The notes under the pieces: model-generated
Databases searched by the model: none
What the model was told of the DNA's origin: nothing
Seen by the model: the letters and a program-made list of their open reading frames with translations, nothing else
Part shown: positions 1-9,439 of the stretch, one piece after another
Layout of the letters: every line of letters begins with the position of its first letter
How positions within the stretch are numbered: the stretch's first letter is position 1
Source of the DNA: Citromicrobium sp.
Lineage (GTDB): Bacteria > Pseudomonadota > Alphaproteobacteria > Sphingomonadales > Sphingomonadaceae
Direction of reading: 5' to 3'
NCBI GenBank assembly: GCA_002729695.1
Contig: PBYQ01000003.1
Location: 124,001-188,000 of the forward strand
Length of the DNA: 64,000 bases
Translations under genes and position numbers: made by a program

Positions 1-109
1 CGCCATAGGTGGCCAGCACGGCACCGTCGGCCTGACGGGCAATGCGGCCGGTTTCCAGAGTGAGGGTCTTTCCGCCCCACTCCAGACTTACAGTTTTCGT
101 ATCGAACAT
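1..109 (-). CDS. pnp: polynucleotide phosphorylase, N-terminal fragment (cut by window edge)
   Basis: Only the first 36 codons are inside the window. They begin [16 protein letters not shown], the typical start of alphaproteobacterial PNPase, the phosphorolytic 3'-5' exoribonuclease of the degradosome. A good ribosome-binding site (AGAAGGAT) lies just upstream of the ATG. The gene follows rpsO on the same strand, the classical rpsO-pnp order, with a palindromic repeat pair and a terminator-like hairpin between them. The rest of the protein is outside the window, so catalytic domains cannot be checked. Confidence 0.88.
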   Translation of the reverse strand, partial: MFDTKTVSLEWGGKTLTLETGRIARQADGAVLATYG

Positions 110-261
110 TGATTATCCTTCTGACCCACGCTGCCATATTGCCGCGCGGGGCCTCTTGTGCCGGGGATACCGTCCCGGTCCGGTGCGGGGCGCTCAGTCT
201 GGCCCCAAGGGCGCGGCTTGCCGAATTGCGAAGCCTGACCCCTACTTTTCCTCCAATGTGA

Positions 262-335
262 ACCCCAGCGAAAGCTGGGGTCTCGTACCACAGGCACCGT
301 GCCTGCCGGAGGGAGGTCCCAGCGTGCGCTGGGAC
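262..335. repeat. REPIN-like pair of inverted palindromes between rpsO and pnp
   Basis: Two perfect hairpins face each other: ACCCCAGC-GAAA-GCTGGGGT at 262-281 and GTCCCAGC-GTGC-GCTGGGAC at 316-335. A third palindrome, CAGGCAC-C-GTGCCTG, sits exactly between them at 292-306. The two halves are similar in inverted orientation, the architecture of REP doublets (REPINs). It occupies most of the 270 bp between rpsO and pnp and could affect mRNA processing there. No RAYT transposase is in the window. Confidence 0.7.
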
Positions 336-347
336 TCACGCATAGAC

Positions 348-372
348 AAAGGGCGACCAGTGGCCGCCCTTT
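348..372 (-). terminator. hairpin after rpsO
   Basis: An 8-bp perfect stem (AAAGGGCG / CGCCCTTT) with a 9-nt loop lies 8 bp downstream of the rpsO stop codon. The trailing tract is only weakly T-rich, so it may be an attenuator or RNase III-type processing hairpin rather than a full terminator. Confidence 0.55.
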
Positions 373-380
373 GAGAAACC

Positions 381-650
381 TTACTTGCGAAGACCCAGCT
401 TCTGGATCAGCGCGTTGTACCGCTCGACGTCTTTCTTCTTGAGATAGGCGAGCAGGTTGCGGCGCTTGTTGACCATCATCAGGAGGCCACGACGCGAGTG
501 GTTGTCCTTGTGGTTATCCTTGAAGTGTTCGGTCAGGTTGCGAATACGTTCCGTCAGGATCGCGACCTGCACTTCGGGGCTGCCCGTATCGCCTTCGGCC
601 TGGGCATTGTCCTTGATGATCTCTTGCTTGCGCTCGGCAGTAACCGTCAT
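381..650 (-). CDS. rpsO: 30S ribosomal protein S15
   Basis: This 89-residue protein is full length for S15, the primary 16S rRNA binding protein of the small-subunit platform. It carries the conserved segments [30 protein letters not shown] and [10 protein letters not shown]. It lies 4 bp downstream of truB on the same strand and upstream of pnp, the widely conserved truB-rpsO-pnp order, so it is probably co-transcribed with truB. Autoregulation by an mRNA pseudoknot is known in other bacteria but was not tested here. Confidence 0.97.
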   Translation of the reverse strand: MTVTAERKQEIIKDNAQAEGDTGSPEVQVAILTERIRNLTEHFKDNHKDNHSRRGLLMMVNKRRNLLAYLKKKDVERYNALIQKLGLRK

Positions 651-654
651 TCAT

Positions 655-1773
655 TCACTCCGCGACATCGGGAAGGTTGAAACCCCGTACGATTTTCATC
701 GTACCGCTTTCGATCTCCACCAGCGCCACCGGGACGCTGCCCGATTTCGCGAAATAGAGCCCGTCGGCATGGGGCATTCCGGAGATGACCCGGCCCTGGC
801 GGGCCGCCTGCGCTTGCTCCGGGTCGAGGGAGAGGGCCGGGATGTCGTCCAGCCCCGCCTCTATCGGCAGGAGGAGGTCTTGCAATGGCGCGCCGTTACC
901 GATTTCGTTGAGTTTGTCCAGCGAAATCGCCTGTTCCTCGCGGAACGGCCCGGCCTTGGTACGTCTGAGGTAGGTAACGTGCCCGCGCGTGCCAAGGGCC
1001 AGCGCGATATCCCGTGCAAGAGAGCGGATGTAGGTGCCCTTGCTGACCGTGGCCTCCAGCGTGACGCTTTCCGCGAGTTCGAGCGGCATGGAAGGGTCGT
1101 AGGGGTCCGGGCGGCCGGTGGTGGTGGCGAAGGTGGAGTCCAGATCCTCCCCCACCGGGGGAGGGGGACCATCCGCAGGATGGTGGAGGGACACGTTGGC
1201 ACTCTGCTCGTCACCGCCGACCGCACTTTCCGAAGGTGCCCCTCCACCGTCTTCGACGGTCCCCCTCCCCGTACCGGGGAGGATTTGCAGCGCGTAAATG
1301 GTCACCGCCCGCGTCGCCAGCTCGACATCCTCGCCCGCCCTCGCCATGTCGTAGGCGCGCTTGCCGTCGACCTTCAGCGCCGAATACGCAGGCGGCACCT
1401 GCTCGATCTCGCCGGTGAAGTGGTCGAGCACCCCCGCCACCGCCGCCAGCGGAGGAAAGCGGTCGCTGCGCGCGATCACCTCGCCCTCGGTATCGAGCGT
1501 GTCGGTCTCCTCCCCGAACCGGATGGTGAAGACGTAGGTCTTGGTCGCATCGAGCATGCGCCCGGCTAGCTTGGTCGCCTCGCCCAGCGCGATCGGCAAC
1601 ACGCCCTCGGCCTGCGGATCGAGCGTGCCGCCGTGCCCCACCTTGGTCTTGGCATAGCCGCCTTCGCGCAGGTTGCGCTTCACCGCAGAGACGCCTTGGG
1701 TCGAACCCATCCCGCGCGGCTTGTCGAGGATCAGCCAGCCCGAGGGCGGCACGGTCTTGTTGTCATCGCTCAC
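655..1773 (-). CDS. truB: tRNA pseudouridine(55) synthase, with an in-frame repeat insertion
   Basis: TruB makes pseudouridine 55 in the T-loop of most tRNAs. The N-terminal GWLILDKPRGMGST motif and the catalytic GHGGTLDPQAEGVLP motif (Asp about 52) are intact. The SKGTYIRSLARDIA segment and a C-terminal PUA-like part follow. Between them, residues about 163-211 are unrelated to TruB and are encoded exactly by an inverted pair of palindromes (1143-1286, 144 bp, keeping frame). I chose the GTG at 1773. A second in-frame GTG at 1803 would add 10 residues, and neither has a clear ribosome-binding site. The upstream neighbour glpD is divergent, so the usual rbfA-truB link is broken. Confidence 0.93.
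   Translation of the reverse strand: MSDDNKTVPPSGWLILDKPRGMGSTQGVSAVKRNLREGGYAKTKVGHGGTLDPQAEGVLPIALGEATKLAGRMLDATKTYVFTIRFGEETDTLDTEGEVIARSDRFPPLAAVAGVLDHFTGEIEQVPPAYSALKVDGKRAYDMARAGEDVELATRAVTIYALQILPGTGRGTVEDGGGAPSESAVGGDEQSANVSLHHPADGPPPPVGEDLDSTFATTTGRPDPYDPSMPLELAESVTLEATVSKGTYIRSLARDIALALGTRGHVTYLRRTKAGPFREEQAISLDKLNEIGNGAPLQDLLLPIEAGLDDIPALSLDPEQAQAARQGRVISGMPHADGLYFAKSGSVPVALVEIESGTMKIVRGFNLPDVAE
1143..1286. repeat. REPIN-like inverted palindrome pair inside truB
   Basis: The left half (1143-1194) and the reverse complement of the right half (1236-1286) share the series CTCCCC..GGGGAGGGGGACC and GGTGGAGGG. Each half folds into a G+C-rich hairpin. The element is 144 bp, a multiple of three, and is read through without a stop in truB. 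It resembles the repeats at 262-335 and 5997-6131 in architecture but not in exact sequence. Confidence 0.8.
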
Positions 1774-1817
1774 AACAGGGGGCCTAGCCAAAGCTGCTCG
1801 CACAGGCCAATCGGTTT

Positions 1818-3293
1818 ATGACCATGAGCGACGTATACGACCTTCTCGTCATCGGTGGCGGCATCAACGGCGCCGGGATTGCCCGCGACGCCGCCGGGCG
1901 CGGCCTTTCGGTGCTGCTGGTGGAGAAAGACGATCTCGCCGCGCACACCTCCAGCGCCAGCACCAAGCTGGTCCACGGCGGCTTGCGCTATCTCGAGCAT
2001 TACGAATTCCGGCTGGTGCGGGAGAGCCTGAAGGAACGCGAGGTGCTGCTCGCCCTCGCCCCGCACATCATCTGGCCGCTGCGCTTCGTGCTGCCGCACC
2101 ATGCGGGCCTGCGCCCGGCATGGCTGCTGCGGCTCGGGCTGTTCCTCTACGACCATATCGGCGGGCGCAAGCTGCTGCCCCCGACCAAGGGCGTGGACCT
2201 GCGCGAGCCACCGCACGCGGCGATCCTCAAGCCATCGCTGAAACGCGGGTTCGAATATTCGGATTGCTGGGTGGAGGATTCGCGGCTGGTGGTGCTCAAC
2301 GCGCTCGACGCGAGGGAGCGCGGCGCGGATATCCGCACGCGCACCGAGTGCATCGCGCTGGAGCGCGAGGATGCGCTGTGGCGCGCAACCTTGCGCGATG
2401 CTTCGGGCGAAACGCAGGTGCAGGCACGCGCGGTCGCCAATGCCGCAGGGCCGTGGGTCGACGAGGTGCTGCGCCGCGCAACGCGCGCCAACGCGCCCGC
2501 GCACCTGCGCCTGGTCAAGGGCAGCCACCTTGTCGTGCCCAAGCTATGGGACGGGCCGCACTGCTACATCTTCCAGAACGGCGACGGCCGGATCTGCTTC
2601 GCGATACCCTACGAGCAGCAATTCACGCTGCTCGGCACCACCGACGAACGGTTCGAGGGCGATCCGAACGAAGTCCGCATCAGTGACGAGGAAGCCGCCT
2701 ATATCTGCGCCTCGGTCAACGAATATCTCGCCACGCGGGTGCGGCCCGAGGACGCGGTGTGGAGCTATTCAGGCGTGCGCCCGCTCTACGAAGACGAAGC
2801 GGCGAGCGATTCCACCGTCACGCGCGACTATGTGTTCGAGGTCGACGACGAAGGCGGCGCGCCGATCCTTTCGGTCTTCGGCGGCAAGATCACCACCTAT
2901 CGCAGGCTCGCCGAACATGCGCTGGAGAAGCTCGCCATAGGAGGCGAGGCGTGGACCGCCGATGCCCCGCTGCCCGGCGGCGACATGCCGGTCGCGGGCC
3001 ATGCCGAGATGGTCGAACGCCACGCGTGGCTGCGGCAGTACATGCGGATCGAGGATCTCGCCCGCCTCGTTCGCGCCTATGGCACGCGGATCGCGGACAT
3101 TTTCGGGACCGAGGAAGCCCCGCTCGAAAGGGGCAAAAGAATCGCGGCGGGCGTGTTCGAAGCCGAATTGCGCTACCTGCGCGATGTCGAGTTCGCGCGG
3201 ACAGGCGAAGACGTGTTGTGGCGCCGCAGCAAGCTGGGCCTGCATCTGAAAGAGGCGGATCGCGAGGCCATCGCGCGCTGGTTCGAAGCCTAG
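1818..3293 (+). CDS. glpD: glycerol-3-phosphate dehydrogenase (aerobic, FAD-dependent)
   Basis: This 491-residue flavoprotein matches GlpD in length. The N-terminal dinucleotide-binding motif is VIGGGINGAGIARDAAGRG, followed by the TSSASTKLVHGGLRYLE signature of membrane-associated GlpD, and later YSGVRPLYED and GGKITTYRRLAE. It oxidises sn-glycerol 3-phosphate to dihydroxyacetone phosphate and passes electrons to quinone at the inner membrane. The start could be 1818 or the ATG at 1824; there is no clear ribosome-binding site. It is divergent from truB and convergent with the M50 protease, with which it shares the stop-codon palindrome CTAG at 3290-3293. No glpF, glpK or glpR is nearby. Confidence 0.95.
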   Translation: MTMSDVYDLLVIGGGINGAGIARDAAGRGLSVLLVEKDDLAAHTSSASTKLVHGGLRYLEHYEFRLVRESLKEREVLLALAPHIIWPLRFVLPHHAGLRPAWLLRLGLFLYDHIGGRKLLPPTKGVDLREPPHAAILKPSLKRGFEYSDCWVEDSRLVVLNALDARERGADIRTRTECIALEREDALWRATLRDASGETQVQARAVANAAGPWVDEVLRRATRANAPAHLRLVKGSHLVVPKLWDGPHCYIFQNGDGRICFAIPYEQQFTLLGTTDERFEGDPNEVRISDEEAAYICASVNEYLATRVRPEDAVWSYSGVRPLYEDEAASDSTVTRDYVFEVDDEGGAPILSVFGGKITTYRRLAEHALEKLAIGGEAWTADAPLPGGDMPVAGHAEMVERHAWLRQYMRIEDLARLVRAYGTRIADIFGTEEAPLERGKRIAAGVFEAELRYLRDVEFARTGEDVLWRRSKLGLHLKEADREAIARWFEA

Positions 3294-4006
3294 CGCGCGA
3301 CCCAGTCCGCAATCGTCAGGAACTGTCCCATCATCCATTCGACGGGCGGCCCGACCGTGTTTTCGATCAGGCCGGTGTTGGGGAACACCCACACGATCGC
3401 GATCAGCACGATGAACAGCACCATCCCGATCTGTTGCAGCTTGTTCCAATGGACCGCCCAGGATCGCGGCAGCAGCCCTTCGACGATATGCGACCCGTCG
3501 AAGGGCGGGATCGGCAGCAGGTTGAAGAAGGCGAGGAAAACGTTGATCAGGATGAAGACGAACAGCGCGCTCGGGATCAGCGCGACGGTTCCATCCAGCC
3601 CCACTACCTGCGGCAGGCCGGTCTCGCTCGACATCAGCAACGCACCGTCGGGCAGGGTCAGCCCGAACAGGATCGCGCCGATCAGCGCGAGCAGCAGGTT
3701 GGTCAGCGGCCCGGCGGCAGCGACCAGCATCATGTCGTAACGCGGATTGTTCAGCCGGTGGCGCACGACCGGCACGGGCTTGGCCCAGCCGAAGATCGGC
3801 CCGCCGACCAGCGCGAGGAAACCCGGCACCAGCAGCGTACCGACCGGATCGACGTGGCGGATGGGATTGAGCGTCAATCGCCCGCGATCATACGCGGTGC
3901 TGTCGCCAAGCAGCCGCGCCACCCAGCCATGCGCCACCTCGTGACACACGATCGCGACGATCAGCGCGGGGATCAGGATTGCGGCAAATGCGAGTGTGTC
4001 GAGCAT
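3290..4006 (-). CDS. site-2-protease-type M50 zinc metalloprotease
   Basis: This is a 238-residue integral membrane protein with about six hydrophobic segments. The HEVAH zinc motif (His22, Glu23, His26) lies in the first membrane segment. A second motif, LLPIPPFDG (Asp170), supplies the third ligand as in the NPDG motif of S2P proteins. It belongs to the small group of site-2 proteases without a PDZ domain, whose substrates are mostly unknown. The ATG at 4006 was chosen because upstream residues are Arg-rich antisense-like and the gene then follows the tdk stop by 5 bp. Co-transcription with tdk is likely. Confidence 0.9.
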   Translation of the reverse strand: MLDTLAFAAILIPALIVAIVCHEVAHGWVARLLGDSTAYDRGRLTLNPIRHVDPVGTLLVPGFLALVGGPIFGWAKPVPVVRHRLNNPRYDMMLVAAAGPLTNLLLALIGAILFGLTLPDGALLMSSETGLPQVVGLDGTVALIPSALFVFILINVFLAFFNLLPIPPFDGSHIVEGLLPRSWAVHWNKLQQIGMVLFIVLIAIVWVFPNTGLIENTVGPPVEWMMGQFLTIADWVAR

Positions 4007-4011
4007 ACCCG

Positions 4012-4611
4012 TCAGATAGGTGCTTGCGGACTGCGCACAAAGTGGCGGCGACACACCGCGACGTAGCGTTCGTTGCCGCCGATCTCGGTCTGCGCACCGT
4101 CGGTCACCGGATTGCCCGCGTCGTCGACCCGTTGGTTCATCGTCGCCTTGCGGCCACAATGGCAGACCGCCTTCATCTCGACGAGCTTGTCCGCAATGCC
4201 GAGCAGTTCCGCCGATCCGGGGAACAGCCGCCCCTGGAAATCGGTGCGCAGGCCATAGCAGATGACCGGGATATCGTCCCGGTCGGTCAACCGGGCGAGC
4301 TGCCAGACCTGTTGCGAGGTAAGAAACTGCGCCTCGTCCACCAGCACGCAGGCGAGCTGTGGATCGTCAGGCCCGCGATCCGCCACTTCCTTGCGCACCT
4401 GCGCAGCAATATCGGTATCGGGGGAGAAGCGCTGGGCATCGCTGGTCAGGCCGATCCGGCTGTTGATCGCGCCGAATGCCGGGCGATTGTCCACCGCCGC
4501 GGTCCATAGCGACACGTCCATGCCACGCTCGCGGTAATTGAACGCGGTCTGCAGCAGCAGCGCGCTCTTACCTGCATTCATGCTGGCGTAGTAGAAATAG
4601 AGCTTGGCCAT
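4012..4611 (-). CDS. tdk: thymidine kinase
   Basis: This 199-residue type II thymidine kinase phosphorylates thymidine in the salvage pathway. The P-loop reads ASMNAGKSA (residues 9-17), the Walker B-like LVDEAQF contains the catalytic Glu93, and a CHCG ... CRRHF set can form the structural zinc site of the lasso domain. It is followed 5 bp later by the M50 protease gene and preceded by rbfA 23 bp away on the same strand. Confidence 0.95.
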   Translation of the reverse strand: MAKLYFYYASMNAGKSALLLQTAFNYRERGMDVSLWTAAVDNRPAFGAINSRIGLTSDAQRFSPDTDIAAQVRKEVADRGPDDPQLACVLVDEAQFLTSQQVWQLARLTDRDDIPVICYGLRTDFQGRLFPGSAELLGIADKLVEMKAVCHCGRKATMNQRVDDAGNPVTDGAQTEIGGNERYVAVCRRHFVRSPQAPI

Positions 4612-4634
4612 CGGCTTTGGCGCAGCGAGGCCGC

Positions 4635-5036
4635 CTACTCCTCTTCTTCGTCCAGATCGCGCGCGACCTTGGGGTCGTTGAGCAGGCGTTCGATCCGGTC
4701 AGCTTCCTCGAAGCTTTCGTCGGCGCGGAATTGCAGCTTGGGCGCGAACTTGAGCCCCAGCCGCTTGGCAACCTCGCGCTGGAAGAAGGCGGTGTTGGTA
4801 CGCAGCGCCTTGAGAACCGCTGCCTCGTCTTCGCCCAGCAGCGGCTTCACGTAGACGCTGGCGTTCCTGAGGTCGGGCGTCATCCGCACCTCGGTGACGC
4901 TGACCGTGTGGGCAGACAGAGTCTCGTCGTGAACCTCTTGCCGGGCGAGCAGTTCGGACAGGATATGCCGCACCCGCTCGCCCACCTTGAGGACGCGGAC
5001 GGAGTGCTGTTCGGCGGAAAATTGCTGGCGGGCCAT
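4635..5036 (-). CDS. rbfA: ribosome-binding factor A
   Basis: This 133-residue protein contains the RbfA fold: [15 protein letters not shown] at the N-terminus, then the beta strands [36 protein letters not shown] and the [12 protein letters not shown] end. RbfA binds free 30S subunits and helps mature the 5' end of 16S rRNA, and is needed at low temperature in other bacteria. The acidic tail EEEE ends the protein. Its start overlaps the stop of the upstream DUF1697 gene (TGATG at 5034-5038), implying translational coupling. Confidence 0.94.
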   Translation of the reverse strand: MARQQFSAEQHSVRVLKVGERVRHILSELLARQEVHDETLSAHTVSVTEVRMTPDLRNASVYVKPLLGEDEAAVLKALRTNTAFFQREVAKRLGLKFAPKLQFRADESFEEADRIERLLNDPKVARDLDEEEE

Positions 5037-5575
5037 CAGGCTTCCATCTTCTCGAGTATACGTTTCAGGCTGCGCATGTTGCGCGCCGTGCCGCGAGATT
5101 CAAGGCGGCGTTCCATGAAGGCGCCGGTCAGCTTGCTTTCGGCCACCCCGTCGCCGTAGTCGAGGAACAGCATCCGCTCGCCCAGCGCGAGCTTTTCCGA
5201 CCCGCGCCCCGCGTGATCGGCAAGCAGTGTGTCGAACTGTGCCTGCGTCGGCTGGTTCTCGAGGAAGTGGGTATGGACGAATTTGTCCTCGCCCTCCCCG
5301 TGGAAGGGATTGTTGTCGATTGCGCTGACAACCTCGTCGCGCGAGCGGACGGTCACCAGCACATCGAGCCCGAACCGGTCCGACAAGGTTCTTGCGATGA
5401 GCGCTTCGGCATCCGCCGCGCTACGTCCCTGCGGATCGAACAGCACGTTGCCGCTGGCGACGACCGTTGCGACCTGCGCGAGACCTGCGTCTTCCAGCGC
5501 GGCCTTGAGATCGGTCATCTTGAGCCGGTTGCCGCCGACATTGATCGAACCGAGAAAGGCGACCGCACGCGCCAT
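5036..5575 (-). CDS. DUF1697 family protein
   Basis: This 179-residue protein has the family features [22 protein letters not shown] at the start, VASGNVLFD, and a [18 protein letters not shown]-like end. DUF1697 proteins are small cytoplasmic proteins of unknown function. The gene overlaps both neighbours by a few bases (ATGA-type junctions with the thioesterase upstream and rbfA downstream), so it is co-translated with ribosome-maturation genes. That is a weak context clue only. Confidence 0.85.
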   Translation of the reverse strand: MARAVAFLGSINVGGNRLKMTDLKAALEDAGLAQVATVVASGNVLFDPQGRSAADAEALIARTLSDRFGLDVLVTVRSRDEVVSAIDNNPFHGEGEDKFVHTHFLENQPTQAQFDTLLADHAGRGSEKLALGERMLFLDYGDGVAESKLTGAFMERRLESRGTARNMRSLKRILEKMEA

Positions 5576-5988
5576 CAGACGGGCGCATCCGGCACGGGCG
5601 TGGGGATCGCGGTGGAGGTCGCGCGGGCGAGCAGGCGGCCTTCGGAGTCGAACAGCTCGCCTTCGAGGAAGGCGACCTTGCGCCCGTGTTTGATCACGCG
5701 GCCCTTCGCGGTGATCCGTTCGAGCGGGACCATCCGCACGAAGCTGAGGTTCATATCGAGATTGAGCGGCAGCGCCTCGTTATCGGTGGAGGCCAGCAGC
5801 GCCGCACCCATCACCTCGTCGAGAAAACCCGCGATCAGCCCGCCCTGCACCGCCCCTCTGGGAGAGGCGAAGCTGGGCGGCGGATCATAGGTGAAGGTGA
5901 CCTCGCCCTTCTCCGCGTCCCAGCTCTGAAACTGCGAACCCATCAGCTGCGCCGATGGCGAGCGCTGGGTCTTGAAGAGTTCGGTCAT
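5575..5988 (-). CDS. PaaI-type hotdog-fold acyl-CoA thioesterase
   Basis: This 137-residue protein has the hotdog signature: SFASPRGAVQGGLIAGFLDEVMG with a helix-start Asp, then LPLNLDMNLSFVRMVPLERITAKGRVIKHGRKVAFLEGEL. It most likely hydrolyses an acyl-CoA thioester; the acyl group cannot be predicted from sequence. It overlaps the DUF1697 gene by one to four bases and follows the palindromic repeat after infB. Confidence 0.85.
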   Translation of the reverse strand: MTELFKTQRSPSAQLMGSQFQSWDAEKGEVTFTYDPPPSFASPRGAVQGGLIAGFLDEVMGAALLASTDNEALPLNLDMNLSFVRMVPLERITAKGRVIKHGRKVAFLEGELFDSEGRLLARATSTAIPTPVPDAPV

Positions 5989-5996
5989 AACAAGAC

Positions 5997-6131
5997 TCCT
6001 CCCCTCCCGCCTGCGGGAGGGGTAGCGAGACTTGGTCGCGCAAGCGACCTAGTCGCAGCGGGGTGGGCTCTTACGAGCTCCAACCATTGGATGGGCCCAC
6101 CCCCGACCCCTCCCGCGAGCGGGAGGGGAGT
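5997..6131. repeat. REPIN-like inverted palindrome pair between infB and thioesterase gene
   Basis: Two near-identical hairpins, CCCCTCCCGC-ct-GCGGGAGGGG (6001-6022) and CCCCTCCCGC-ga-GCGGGAGGGG (6107-6128), flank a shared GGGTGGGC / GCCCACCC pair. An extra hairpin, GGTCGC-gcaa-GCGACC, lies at 6034-6049. It fills the gap between infB and the downstream gene and could reduce read-through. Confidence 0.8.
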
Positions 6132-6136
6132 ATACG

Positions 6137-8692
<2,556 letters not shown>

Positions 8693-8743
8693 AAAACTCG
8701 TTTCTTCCTTCAGTCACATCGTCGCGAGATCGAGGGTCACCGC

Positions 8744-9439
8744 CTAGGCGGCCCCCGCTTCGCTCACGTCCGCAGACGCATTCCGGTATTGCAGCAGGCG
8801 CGTCAGGGCCTGGTCGACCCGCTCGGCCGCCGCATGATCGGCCAGCGCCAGATGGACGACATTGTCGCGGCCCAATGCCACAGACAGCGCCGCACGGTCC
8901 AGTGGCAAGCGCGTACCGCCCTCGCCCGAACCTTCGCGATCGCTTCCCACGCGCCACGCCTGGTCGAGCTTGGCAGCGCCGCCATCGCTCGCATCGGCTG
9001 CGTGATAGAGTGCCGCCAGCACTCCGCCGCGCGCATGTTCCGCAATGCGTTCCGACCCCAAGATAAGGTGTCCGCTCCGCATTTCGAGCCCCAGCCGGTC
9101 GGTAAGCGTGCGCAGCAGGCCCGCATCGATCTGCGCGGGCAGATCGTCGGGCACCCGCGGAGGCGCGGATTTGAATGCCCGGGCCAGCGCTCCCTTGAGC
9201 TTGCCCTTCGCAATCGCGGTTTCAAGCTCGGCGCGCGAGACGCCCAGCCAGGCGCCGCGACCCGGCGCTCGCGCGCGCGGATCGGGCAGCACGTCACCAT
9301 CAGGCGAAATCGCAAGACGAATCAGCTCGTCCCGCTCGCCGTGGCGTCCGGTCAGGATGCACTTGCGCTCCGGCGATTTCCCGCCGGGGCGCGTGCGCTC
9401 GGTTGTCGGCGTCAGAGACTCATTGTTCGGAGTCCGCAT
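8744..9439 (-). CDS. ylxR: YlxR (DUF448) protein with C-terminal L7Ae-like domain
   Basis: This 231-residue protein has two parts. Residues about 20-95 are the DUF448/YlxR domain with the signature ERKCILTGRHGERDELIRLA and GRGAWLGVSRAELE. Residues about 105-225 look like a ribosomal L7Ae/L30e RNA-binding fold (SGHLILGSERIAEHARGG, VHLALADHAAAERV). YlxR is a nucleic-acid-binding protein of the nusA-infB operon, reported in other bacteria to bind RNase P RNA or act as a nucleoid regulator. The start overlaps the last 20 bp of nusA, implying coupled translation. Confidence 0.9.
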   Translation of the reverse strand: MRTPNNESLTPTTERTRPGGKSPERKCILTGRHGERDELIRLAISPDGDVLPDPRARAPGRGAWLGVSRAELETAIAKGKLKGALARAFKSAPPRVPDDLPAQIDAGLLRTLTDRLGLEMRSGHLILGSERIAEHARGGVLAALYHAADASDGGAAKLDQAWRVGSDREGSGEGGTRLPLDRAALSVALGRDNVVHLALADHAAAERVDQALTRLLQYRNASADVSEAGAA

